Origin: Medicago truncatula
Taxonomy: Eukaryota > Streptophyta > Magnoliopsida > Fabales > Fabaceae
Reading direction: 5' to 3'
DNA length: 64,000 nucleotides
Assembly: GCF_003473485.1 (NCBI RefSeq)
Contig: NC_053045.1
Span: forward strand, 57,826,494-57,890,493
Part shown: positions 1 through 10,203 of the stretch, one piece after another
How the letters are laid out: the number at the start of each line of letters is the position of its first letter
How positions within the stretch are numbered: the first letter of the stretch is position 1
Notes under the pieces: model-generated
The model's database searches: none
The model's input: the letters and a program-made list of their open reading frames with translations, nothing else
Told to the model about the DNA's origin: nothing
Program-made: the position numbers and the translations under genes

Positions 1-1652
1 CAAAATGTATCGAATCCTTATGCCTGGCAAGAGTAGGAGTTTAATGTATTGCTTGATCTGGAATTTACCTTTGTATGATTAGGTGGTAAACTTATACCGC
101 TCACCGCAGCAGAAATGCAAACAACCTGCAGGGTTACTAATGTATTATTAATTGATTGATTGATTTGGAGGTGGGTTTCAAATGAAAATTTGTTAAGGGA
201 ACTTCTGGTTGGAAAGTTTGTGTTCTTGGTAGGGGTGTGAAAAACACTGGTGCACACAAACCGTTTTGCGTAACCTATTTAATAAGGCCAAATTATTTTG
301 CTAAAAAACTGACCCGATTTGTTTCATTATACAAAAAATCATTTTGGTTGCTCTGATAGTGTTGATTTGAAACCTTGAAGTGTCTTCATTTAGTACTACG
401 CACATAAAAACCCAACCGCACCTGGCTCAGAACAAGAGATCGCAAGAGAAAAACAGAGTGAGCGAGCCAGAAAATGAGAGAACGAGATAAACACTGTTTT
501 AAGTTCATTTAGTACTACGGTTTTAAGTTCATTTAGTACTACGTCAACTCAACGCATGTTGTCTTGTCTAATGTATTTTTATACTAAAATGCATGGGGTT
601 GGTGGAAGCTACGGTATTTAAAAGATACAATGACCTCAACTTAATAAGGTCCTCAACATACCAAGGACTCCATTGCTAGAAGAATATTTTTTACTTAATT
701 ATGGGCAGACAATTATACAGGACATTTTATTTCTACTAATTAACGGATCCCACTTAAAATAGGAAAAATATAGATAAAAGTTGGTCTCATTGTCTCAAAC
801 TCATGCGATTCCTGCTCTTTTCAATTTTTTTTTTCTTTCTAATATACATATTAGTGGACATATTTAAGAACTTTTTTATTTATTTTACTAGCATTGGAGC
901 TATTTCCTTAATACTTATAATAAAAAATTATAAATAAAAATGACATGCACGTGAAATCCATTTAGGTACAATTTTTAATTTACAACCATTGTGGATGTTC
1001 TAACATTGTTGATGGTTTTCTTAAAAAAAAACAAATACATTGTTGGTGGAGCAGAACGGCTCTTTTATAGACAACGGAGGAAAATTTAGCACTACTATTT
1101 TGTTTTTGAAATCAACAACAAAGCTACCTACATTTTATCAATTTTTTTTTTCTTTTTTTTCGCAGTGATGACAATCAGGCAGTGAATATCGAGGACTTCA
1201 CCAGCAGTTTATTTTTTTGGATTAAATAAGTAGTTTAAAGCCATAGAGTAGTTTGAATTTGCAAAATGGATAATATTGATTCCACAGCTTTGTTCGTCAC
1301 ACTAACTAACTAGAGGTAAGATGAAAAAGAATGAAGCACAATGATACATCTCTATATTAGAGATATTGAACCATCAAGTAGAATCTTCCATGGATACATG
1401 CCATACCTAGTTATTCCGAGAGGATAGTTACCTTGGCCTAAATTGATAGCTAGAGTTTTCATCTTTGCTTCACTCCAAATCAAAGGTGCAGCCTTAGAGT
1501 CAATGCCTAGCATTCTCCTTTAACCAGTAGCTGAATCTTGAAATAAATAGGAACAGTGAAACTCCTCCTTCAGACTCTCCACAGGACTATTGTTCTTGAT
1601 GTGCCAGAATTTTCCATATTCATTAAAAACCTTAGCCAAGTGAATATCCAAG
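1..1652. other. Intergenic DNA, no gene seen
   Basis: AT-rich sequence without a convincing coding region. A 24-bp tandem duplication lies at 496-519 and 520-543, and its core (tcatttagtactacg) also occurs near 388. About 1200-1652 is the 3' flank of the minus-strand TOC gene. Translated on the minus strand, this flank shows stops in all frames and nothing I recognise as the missing TOC159 membrane domain. Confidence 0.6.
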
Positions 1653-4319
1653 TTAACTCCAATTGGCAGAGAATTTTAGATGATGAGCAGGAGACTGCAA
1701 CAAACAAGAACATAGATGGCACATAGGCTCAGAATGGTCCTGCAACAAAAACTGCTTCCAGTGGTCAAAGAGAGTACAAGGTATTGAAACAGAAGACACT
1801 TGAGATAGGATCTTCAGAGAGAAACACAAAGCTAATAACTGGCTTCTCCACCTAAGTCCGTTGGGAAGCACACTGTCCCCAGATATATTTTTTCCACATA
1901 ATGGATGGTTCTCAACAAGAGACACTGGACACATGAAACTTGGGCTCAATTGACATTGATCACCAACTGCTTTGATGATTGATTGTTGAACAGGATAGGA
2001 TTTTTGAGCAACAAATACTTCATAGCTCAGAGGGGATCCTGATGGACCATCCAAAGGAGTAGAAGCAGCATGAGTGAGAGCAAGAATTGTGTGTTGCCAT
2101 ATTGATGGACCAAGAGAACTTGTGATAGACCTTAATATCGGTAAATCATTTAGATCTATGCTCTGGAAATCTACTCTATCCACATAGAGAATGACATCTG
2201 GAGGAAACTTTTTCATATACCTCTTTACCGATGATAGTATCTTTTTGTTGAAAGATTGCTCCTTCATAGGGGACCTGAGACCAGGTGTGTCGAGGATTCT
2301 GATATTGACTCCGTCTACAATTCCATAAACCTCTCTTACAGAGGTTGTGGCAGGTTCAAATGCATCTGTCATTACCATTGTATCGCCAAAAATAGAATTA
2401 ATGGTTGCACTCTTTCCCACACCACTTTTCCCGAGAACTAGAATGTTCAAAGAAAAGTCTAAATCATCCTCCAAATCTTCTTCAAGCTTTTTTGCCAATA
2501 TTTTTGCTGAACTAATGACAAATTCTTGATGTGAGCGCCTTTCAATATCTGCAACCAACCTGCATAAAACTTTTGAAACCAAGGAATCTTCAAGAGAGAA
2601 ATTTATTCGCTGGACAAGCCTCAAGAATTCGACACTCATGGTCTGTATCTCGTGTATTTTTTCCTTTTCATTTTCACTTATGTTGTGTTGGAACCAAACT
2701 TGAGCATCACCACCTGGTAAGGAACTCAAACTAGCTGGACCTTTGAGGAAAAGAACATCAGATTGATCAGCATAAGTGACTGTAACTCTGTTGCAATCTG
2801 ATTCACCTACACTATCAAAATATATTAATTGACTTCTCACATCATCCTTTGCTAAGTTCATTCTTCCATGTGGACTTGTTACTGTTTCTTCTTGATGACA
2901 GTTCTTTCCAGAACCTATTGAACCCAAAAGAGTCGAGAGAGCTGAAATTTGTTCCCTGAACTGCTCAAGGCGAACTGACATCAACTCTTCGACATCTTCA
3001 TCCAAATCCGAACTATCTCTTTTTGACTCTTGACTTACTGTGTTTAGCTCCATAGTAGCCTCTTCGTTTACATTGTCTCCAAAGTTAAACGTTTCCGCAT
3101 TCTCGTGTGAATGGTAATCACAAAACAACCCATCTTTTAGAATAAAATCTAAACCAGTTTCAGACAAACCATTTTTCAAATATTTACACTCTTCAAAGAG
3201 TGCAGGATCAGAAAGTTCAGAATACTCAACACCCTGAATTTCATTACCTTCAGAAACACCATCATTGGATTCAAAACCAACAGAAGAATCATGCAACATA
3301 TCTTTTGAGTCGTCTACATAATCAGTTACGCTTACCAGTTTCTCACTCTCGCATTCTTGATGAGAAGCAACATCACTTTGACCTCCATTAGTTGCAATAC
3401 TTTGAATCGTTGTAGTATTATCTTCAACATTTTCTTGGCAATGTTCCAAAAAATATTCAATATTTTCATCAAAGGCATCTGATAGAGATTCACCTGTTTC
3501 AGGATTCTGTTCTAAATAGCCAGCACTTGTATTATGCTCCAGCATTATGCTGTTGACATAACCCTCAACATCAAATTCCAATAAGTTGTTGGCATTAGAA
3601 GTTTCTTCCACCGTATCAGTGGTTTCCACTTGCAAGTTACTTTCCATTACATTATCAGTCTCAATTAACTCATCCCTAATTCCATCATCTCTATCTAAAC
3701 CATATAATTTCATATCATCATTTTCAATTTCATTAAATGCAACACTTACCTTCCCAAATTGCTCATTCTCCAAACCATCTCTGGAATACTGCGACATAAC
3801 ATCAGAATCAGTTGCAGTAGCAGTAGAGTCTCCATCACAAGCTACTCTTATTCCAATACCTTCTCCATCAATGGAAACATCGGAACCTGAATCAGAATTT
3901 TCTTTTTCAACGTCCAGCACCTTAATTCTCGGTGCGAGGACAACATTCTCCGGTACTCTCACAACATTCATGATTTCACCACCATCTTCTTCGTCATCAT
4001 CTTCGTTTTCCTCTTCGTCGTCGTAAGTAGACAAATGAGCGAAGGGAGTAACACGCAGAGGCACTTGTTCGAGAAGGGGAAGTTCTTCGTCAAGTTCAAA
4101 ACACTCTTCTTCTTCATCTTCTTGAGATGCGTAATGTGGTTCTTCTTCTAGGTCAGAATGCGAAGCGGTTTCGGAAAGAGTGGCGTCACTTGACAAATCA
4201 AATTCAGAATCAGAATTATCAATTGTAAGAGGAGCTCTGATGGGAACGGAACCTGAGAGATTCATCTGTAGAGGGAACTCGCCGGAGGCAGAGACGAATG
4301 GCTTCGAATTCGACGCCAT
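1653..4319 (-). CDS. TOC159-family chloroplast import GTPase lacking its membrane (M) domain
   Basis: Single-exon reading frame of 888 aa. TOC159-family proteins are receptor GTPases of the outer plastid envelope that bind transit peptides of incoming preproteins; they normally have an acidic A domain, a GTPase G domain and a C-terminal M anchor. Seen here: residues 1 to about 600 are very acidic and low in complexity (runs of D/E near 55-115), as in an A domain. The G domain follows, with P-loop GKSGVGKS at about 645, DTPG at about 695 and a TLALTHAAS-like G4 region. It ends with the usual LPNG...LLALCFSLKIL segment, and the stop comes about 50 residues later, where the M domain should begin. 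Usual length for this family is about 1,100-1,500 aa. The start MASNSKPF opens the acidic domain. The gene is divergent from the DUF3110-like gene. It may be a soluble receptor variant or a decaying paralogue; the long undisturbed frame favours constraint until recently. Confidence 0.85.
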   Translation of the reverse strand: MASNSKPFVSASGEFPLQMNLSGSVPIRAPLTIDNSDSEFDLSSDATLSETASHSDLEEEPHYASQEDEEEECFELDEELPLLEQVPLRVTPFAHLSTYDDEEENEDDDEEDGGEIMNVVRVPENVVLAPRIKVLDVEKENSDSGSDVSIDGEGIGIRVACDGDSTATATDSDVMSQYSRDGLENEQFGKVSVAFNEIENDDMKLYGLDRDDGIRDELIETDNVMESNLQVETTDTVEETSNANNLLEFDVEGYVNSIMLEHNTSAGYLEQNPETGESLSDAFDENIEYFLEHCQENVEDNTTTIQSIATNGGQSDVASHQECESEKLVSVTDYVDDSKDMLHDSSVGFESNDGVSEGNEIQGVEYSELSDPALFEECKYLKNGLSETGLDFILKDGLFCDYHSHENAETFNFGDNVNEEATMELNTVSQESKRDSSDLDEDVEELMSVRLEQFREQISALSTLLGSIGSGKNCHQEETVTSPHGRMNLAKDDVRSQLIYFDSVGESDCNRVTVTYADQSDVLFLKGPASLSSLPGGDAQVWFQHNISENEKEKIHEIQTMSVEFLRLVQRINFSLEDSLVSKVLCRLVADIERRSHQEFVISSAKILAKKLEEDLEDDLDFSLNILVLGKSGVGKSATINSIFGDTMVMTDAFEPATTSVREVYGIVDGVNIRILDTPGLRSPMKEQSFNKKILSSVKRYMKKFPPDVILYVDRVDFQSIDLNDLPILRSITSSLGPSIWQHTILALTHAASTPLDGPSGSPLSYEVFVAQKSYPVQQSIIKAVGDQCQLSPSFMCPVSLVENHPLCGKNISGDSVLPNGLRWRSQLLALCFSLKILSQVSSVSIPCTLFDHWKQFLLQDHSEPMCHLCSCLLQSPAHHLKFSANWS

Positions 4320-4544
4320 GCGAGCGTTGTGTTTGTTTGTTTGTTAGAGATAGCAAAGTGGCTAACCGTCGAAGCGAAGCGTTAATAGATTTGAATTTGA
4401 ATTTGGACCCTTTCATCCCTACAAAGCGATTTTGGGAAAAATTTACTTCTCACCTCTTCAGTGAGTCCCCACACCCCAACAAATTTAACAAATTCCATTT
4501 TGTTAAAAGTTTTCAATGGTGTACATCCAACAATTTAACTTTTT

Positions 4545-4781
4545 TTTTGGTTACATCAGAGAAGAAAAAAGCAAGCAAAAAAATAAATAAAGAAAATGAC
4601 AGCAATGATAAGCAACATACATTCTATATGTCCTAAGCAGCAAGCGAAACTCCGTAGGAGGAGGATCTAGCAAAATCAACATATCACTAGTGGACTCTGT
4701 TCCAAGCTTGACTAAATAGTCAACACATATATTTTCCTCCTTAAAAGTGTGACATAGCTTAAACTCCCAATACTTAGCCAC
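4545..4781 (-). pseudogene. 3' fragment of a LINE-type RNase H-like domain
   Basis: The minus-strand translation contains a motif typical of the end of the RNase H-like domain in plant non-LTR elements: CHTFKEENICVDYLVKLG followed by a PPP..LL.. segment. No reverse transcriptase or upstream part is present. A T-run on the plus strand near 4540-4548 could be the poly-A tail of a 5'-truncated minus-strand insertion. I found no clear target-site duplication. Confidence 0.55.
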
Positions 4782-5816
4782 ATACTTTCTTATAATGACT
4801 ATTTAATTTCCATATCGATAAGTGAAAACATTTGCATGCCCCATTAGATGAATAGTATGCATGAAATCAATCTAGCAAACAGTGCCTTTTAAACCTTCGT
4901 TCAAACAAATTTAAATCTCGTGCATCAAAGTCAAACTTTATGCATGAAGAATATTGGAGTAATTAATATTACTATGGAACTCGCGCATGAATGAGTTTTA
5001 AAGTTATAATATTTTATTATTAAAAGTGTCTAAGAAATATTAATGTTTTAAAGTTTTAATGTTTATAACAGTGAATATCGAATATATTTTATGATAAATT
5101 AAGAAATTACTATAATACTTTTAAACAATGAAATAAAATAAAAGGTATGCATCCTTTTGTGTTGAATTTTTTCTTCCTTTTAATCATTCTCATTTAAATT
5201 ATTCTATTATTTTTATAATATTTATTAGTTTAAAATTAGTTGAGATGTTAAAGTTGCCATGTGATGCATTTGCACTTTACTCTTTGCTTTAAAAAAGAGA
5301 GAATAATATGTCTTGAAATACAAGTTAAACACTCTTCTTTTTTTAGAAAAAATAATCAAACATTTTTTAATATAATACGACTTGTTATATAAACTTATTT
5401 TTTTTTGTTTGTTTAACCAATATCTAAATACACTCATTAACATTTTCTCATTTTAATGTAATTTAATAAACGAAACTTTTAAAATAGAGTCTTCTTTCAT
5501 GACCATCATCCTCTATAAGCATTCAATTTTTCACTCCACCATAAAGAACATATCTAACTAGAAACACTCAGCATTGCACATGTGTTGGGGAAACAAGTTA
5601 AGAAAGAAAATAAATGAAGTTTAATATTGAAATTAATAATGATTAAACTTGTAATAAATTCAATACGTCACCTTTCATTTCAAGGCCACCGTTTTTTTCA
5701 CAAAAAAATTAGGTGGGCAAAATGGAAAATGTGGGGTGCAGTTATAAAAAATCCTAGGAAGCTCCGTAAGTAAATTGAACAGAATCTGCCTGCTTCTTCT
5801 CGTCTTTGCAGCATCA
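4782..5816. other. Intergenic DNA between divergent genes
   Basis: AT-rich spacer upstream of the DUF3110-like gene. With 4320-4781 it separates the divergent TOC and DUF3110-like start codons by about 1.5 kb, so both promoters must lie in or overlap it. No coding region or clear repeat was recognised. Confidence 0.5.
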
Positions 5817-8364
5817 ATGGCGATTGCGCATTGCTTCTTCTCCTTCCATGCGCCATTCACCACGAGACGAAACATTATCGTCTCTTCGAAAACTGGTCAA
5901 AGGAAAAACTATCTGCGACCTAAAATTCTCAAAACCCTAACAAAACCCTCTCTATCCATTTCTCCCACTCTTTTACAACCACCGACACCGCAACAATTTC
6001 TCTCCCCTCCTCAAGAACTTGAACTCGGTAGTGATGTACCCGCCGACGAAATGCACGGCGAAGATATCGCCGGAGCTGTTGGTGAGACTGGTGAATTTGA
6101 AGAATTACGAGTGTCTGTGTACACAGCAAAAGACAATGGTGTTTTTGGTAATGTTTCTGCTAAGGAGATTTTCAAATACGGTGGTATATATTTGATTGGT
6201 GCTTTTGTGTTTCAAACTGTTTGTTACCTTTGGAATTCGAGAAATGAACATTCCAATGGGGATTTGGAAGTGGGTGAAAGGGAAAAGAGGAACATTTTGT
6301 TTGATGGGAATGGGAAAACTGTGGAGGATCAAGTTTTGGAAAAGAGAATTGAGGAAATTAAGTTAATGGCGAGGGAAGCTCGAAGAATTGAGTTATTGGA
6401 GAAGCAAGGAAAAGGGGAAGAGGAAGAGAATGGGGATCCTGAAATCGATGGTATTGAGAAAGAGATTGGCGAGCGTTTGTTGAAGCTGAAGAATAGGATT
6501 AAGAGTAACAAGGATAGTTCAGCAGCATTGCGATTAAATGGTCGTGGAAATTCTGATGAGGATGGTGATATGAGTGTGAATCAGGGGATAGAGGAATTAG
6601 TGTTTAAGAAAAAGTCTAAATTTAAAAGCCCTTCGACTAAGGCTACAAGAACACCGAAGGGATTTCCAGGGACTCAAGATCGTAGGGTTTCAAGTGTAAA
6701 ACCCCAAGATTATGGAAGTCAGGTTACTGATCGTGCAGGAATATTGGATGGCGATAAGCAAGTGAATCAACAAGATGTGACAGACAAAAATGCTTCTGGT
6801 GTTCCATTGGAAGAAAGAGGTAAAACAGTTGATGACAAGTCTGGGGAAATTCAAAATGAAGGGAAGAATTTGGAAGAAATGATTGAAGCACCTAATACGA
6901 AAACAAAGGATGGAGTTACACCCAAGAGCATAAACAATGGTAATGTGATCAATGCATAACTTCTATTTATTTGAACTCTTATTAGTTATTGTCAATTGGA
7001 GTTAATTAGTTAGATATTTTGAATTGCCTATTTGTTTTTTATGTATGCTGTTACTTTTGGCACCGTTGTTCGAAAATTATTATATATCGGAATTATGGTA
7101 TAGTAAAAATTTATATTAATTTGTAGTTTCAACTGTCAACTTTTTTTTTTTTGATAGATTTCAACGTGTTTGCTACAAGTAATTAGTGAAGATAGGTTTG
7201 CTTGGGACAAATTTAGCACAATTTGAGTTATTTTTTATATGTTTAGGTGCTTTCCCGGAGACTAGTATTGGGATGTCTTCACCTGAAGTAAGAGAATTGA
7301 GGACACAAAACACCCAGGGTTTTGAAAAGGATAATGTGGACAGTATAAATGGCAGTTCAGGACATGGATTAGCTAAAAAAAATTCAGCAGCTAACAAAGC
7401 CAAAGTTAAACAAGAAAAATCTAAGACTGATATTTGGTGGTTGAACCTACGTTATGTTCTAGTATGTGCAAGACAATTCTTTTTGTTTACCTATTTTTCA
7501 GTAGCATATCCATAACGGGACTTATTAGTTATACCCAAAAGTACTACATTGTTTATCCTTTCTTAAAGAAATATGACCTTGTGAAATTTTTTAGTTGTAT
7601 AAAGTATACAAGTATATAGTTCAATCCTTAAAAACTTCAACAAAGTCAAATATCCTAGGTTGTAGGATCTTTTCTTGAAATACACTTGAGATTTCTTTTG
7701 TTTGCATTGGGTTTATAGGAAATAGACATATGTTTGGTTGATTAATCATAACGTGTGGGCCCCTATGTGTATCCATTTGCACCTGACCATGAAATCATAT
7801 CTCTTTGTGAAGGTTATTCTCATGCAAAGAGGCTCCAACGGGGAAGGTCACAAAGGTCTCTATAGTTTAAACTTCACCTCTAAGGAACGGGAACAAAATG
7901 ATGATTCCTATACCGTTGCTTTTGAGGATCCGGCTGATGCCAACAACTTTTGTTTCCTATTGGAATCCTATTTTGAAGATTTGGGCGACAATTTTAGTGC
8001 CAATGCAGTTCCCATGTCAATACAAGTAAGAATATCAGCTTTCACAGCAAATAAAAACTTATATGCACTAACATACCAACTTAAATGTCTCATCGTTCTT
8101 GTTGAACCATGCACTTGTTTGTAATTGAAAATTTTGTATAGATTTTTTAGTTAGCCATTGTGTGTATAATTTTACTTGGTGTATGTCACGTCTAAAAGGA
8201 GTATACATATTGTTTCGTAGGAATTGAATGAAGAAATAATATTTCATGGCGAGAAAGTAGTAGTTGTTAAAAAGAGGCAGCTTCAACTCTATGCCGGGCA
8301 GCTACTTACTGATGTTGAGATGGCGTTGTGCTCGATAATAGAACAAGATCAGAATGTGCCATAA
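5817..8364 (+). CDS. Plastid-targeted coiled-coil protein with a C-terminal DUF3110-like domain
   Basis: Four exons fit by splice motif and phase: 5817-6939, 7247-7461, 7813-8025 and 8221-8364, giving 564 aa. The function is not known to me. The start MAIAHCFF opens an S/T/R-rich, acid-poor N terminus of about 60 residues that looks like a chloroplast transit peptide. A hydrophobic segment (IYLIGAFVFQTVCYLW, about residue 125) could be a membrane span. A charged E/K/R-rich stretch follows (about 155-230, likely coiled coil), then a low-complexity linker. The last two exons give YVLVILMQRG...GLYSL and VAFEDPADANNFCFLLE, resembling the DUF3110 pattern of cyanobacteria and plants, in which a YVL..N....G.YSL strand precedes an F.D..DA..F..LLE helix. 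A partial degraded duplicate lies at 13415-13580. Confidence 0.7.
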
Positions 8365-8679
8365 TTGGTGACATGAAGATGAATGATATCATTCCAACCA
8401 AAATTGGTAGGCAGTGAAATTACAGTGTATAACTTCCATCAAAATCAAAAGTTGGAGTTGATGACGCTAAACTGCCCAGCAAAGGTGAAGACTGCTTATC
8501 ACTACTACTACTGACTGAACTTAGGTGGTAGGTTTCTGTTTGTAAATTCTATGTAAGTTGCAACATATCCCATCAAGGGACATGTCCTTGCCGGTGTCAT
8601 TAGGCACATGATCTTATAGAAGTTCTAGGGAATATTTGGAGTAGGTAATATATAAGGGAAGTTCATACTGTGTAAAATT

Positions 8680-9000
8680 TTAAATTTTGGAAGTTAGTCA
8701 AATTGCAAGAATGTTAAAACAATTTTTTTCGAGTTTAGCAATGATTTTTGTAACCAACACACATGCAATACGAAATGTTAGGAGTTCATTTTAAATTCAT
8801 AAAAATTACGGCAACTGTATATATAAATGAAACATCATGCAAAAGAGAGTTAAACAAAGTAGCATTACTAGTTACTAGGGGAATGAATTCTGGTTTGAAC
8901 GTATACTTTTTTTTGAAGTGCAACAGCAAGATCAAGCTCAATACACAGAGCTAGAGGGGTTGGAGCAATTGGATTTGTAGGAGAATCTTTTGATCACTAG
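8680..9000. repeat. 3' flank of the DUF3110-like gene, paralogous to 13595-14125
   Basis: The stretch shares ordered blocks with 13595-14125. One is the caattttttt-cgagttt / aacca-acacac block near 8718-8765; another is gcaata/caaca-ag-agatcaagctcaatacaca-agctagaggg near 8920-8955. It is the upstream arm of an old duplication that now flanks the cullin-like gene. No coding function was recognised. Confidence 0.6.
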
Positions 9001-9446
9001 ACAATGGTGGTAAAGGGGTATGTGACCGACATTGATAACTTACAAAAGAGATGGTTCAAGGGTAAAAATCAATTGATGTAGAAAGTAGTGGAAGTGGTAA
9101 TAGAGGTGAGATCGAGTCAGAAGTGGTTGGAGTGGGATGCAGAGAAGAGAATAAACTAAAAGAAGGTAACATCATCCAAGACTACACGGCGACAAGTAGG
9201 AGAGTAGTCCTTTTGAGATCGAGAATCACTTGGAAAACAGTTTAAATTTCATACGAGAGGTGTAAAATAGTCATTAGTGTTGGTGAGTTAGATTTTAAAT
9301 GTTTATGGTCGTACAGGCTTGAGTAGGGTTTTTAATGATGTTATCATGCTTTTTCTCTAATTAAGAGGAATGCTTTCATCAGGGAGATAAACTCGCCCCT
9401 TGTAGTAATAGATAAAGAGGGGGTTTTATTGCAACAAAATTTATAA
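9001..9446. other. Intergenic DNA, no gene seen
   Basis: No intact frame or recognised repeat. It ends in the 9-bp direct repeat aatttataa (9438-9446), which is the left target-site duplication of the adjoining element. Confidence 0.4.
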
Positions 9447-9806
9447 GGCTTAAACGTACTTTTTACCCCTTAAGTTTACAAAAGTTGCAATTTTTATCCC
9501 CTTTTAAAAAAATGGCAAAAGTAATCCCTCATGTTTAGCGCCTTTTGTAAAACTCCAATTTTGATTTGGTCAATGCCATGTGGCACCTCACTTGAGTGAG
9601 TTGGATGCCACGTGTGTATTTTTTAAATTAAAAAATATACAGCTGGCAACTTTTTATGCTGAGTGGCTTGACACATGGCGTTGACGAGGTCAAAATTGGA
9701 GTTTTGCAAAAGGGGCTAAACATGATGGGCCACTTTTGCCATTTTTTTAAAAAGGGCTAAAATTGCAACTTTTGCAAACATAGGGGGTAAAAAGTGTGTT
9801 TAAGCC
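9447..9806. mobile_element. MULE-type MITE, foldback, 360 bp
   Basis: The element begins GGCTTAAAC and ends GTTTAAGCC. Its two arms are inverted copies: cttttta-ccc, ttgcaattttta, aatggcaaaagt and ccaattttgac/gtcaaaattgg recur in mirrored order, so the whole element can fold into one long hairpin. It is flanked by a perfect 9-bp target-site duplication, aatttataa, at 9438-9446 and 9807-9815. Nine-base duplications are the mark of Mutator-like transposases. It has no coding capacity and is non-autonomous. Confidence 0.85.
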
Positions 9807-10043
9807 AATTTATAAATGTTTGTGGAAGGTAGAGTTAGCTACATACATGTACCTAACTAATTTTTGTAAGTTGAAGTAGAGGAGAGCACAAGATATGAAA
9901 GATAAATTGTTGTCTAAAATCGTGTGCAATTATATATACAATCAAACAAAGTAGCAATCATTTTTATTCTTTCAATGTTCCACTTAGTATCTACTATAAA
10001 AAGGGAAAATAAAGTAGCAATTTTTTTTTTTTACTTTCAATTT

Positions 10044-10203
10044 AAAGATTGCAAATCTTGCTAATCCAATTTGAAGCCTCTACATTATAGAATGCTGCAT
10101 ATTCTTTAGTCATTGTTTCTGCTAAAGATTGCAAAACTTGCTATCCAATTTGAAGCCTCTACATAGTATAGAATGCTGCATATTCTTTAGTCATTGTTTC
10201 TGC
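10044..10203. repeat. 80-bp tandem duplication across the last cullin-like exon
   Basis: Unit 1 is 10044-10123 and unit 2 is 10124-10203, nearly identical. Unit 2 has two extra bases in tagtatag compared with ttatag of unit 1. Read on the minus strand, the proximal unit shifts frame at this point and gives the TAG stop of the cullin-like gene. In the distal unit the cullin-like frame stays open longer. Confidence 0.85.

Noticed and set aside
3586..4026. 146-codon plus-strand Ser-rich frame
   Set aside because: Antisense shadow of the acidic TOC domain.
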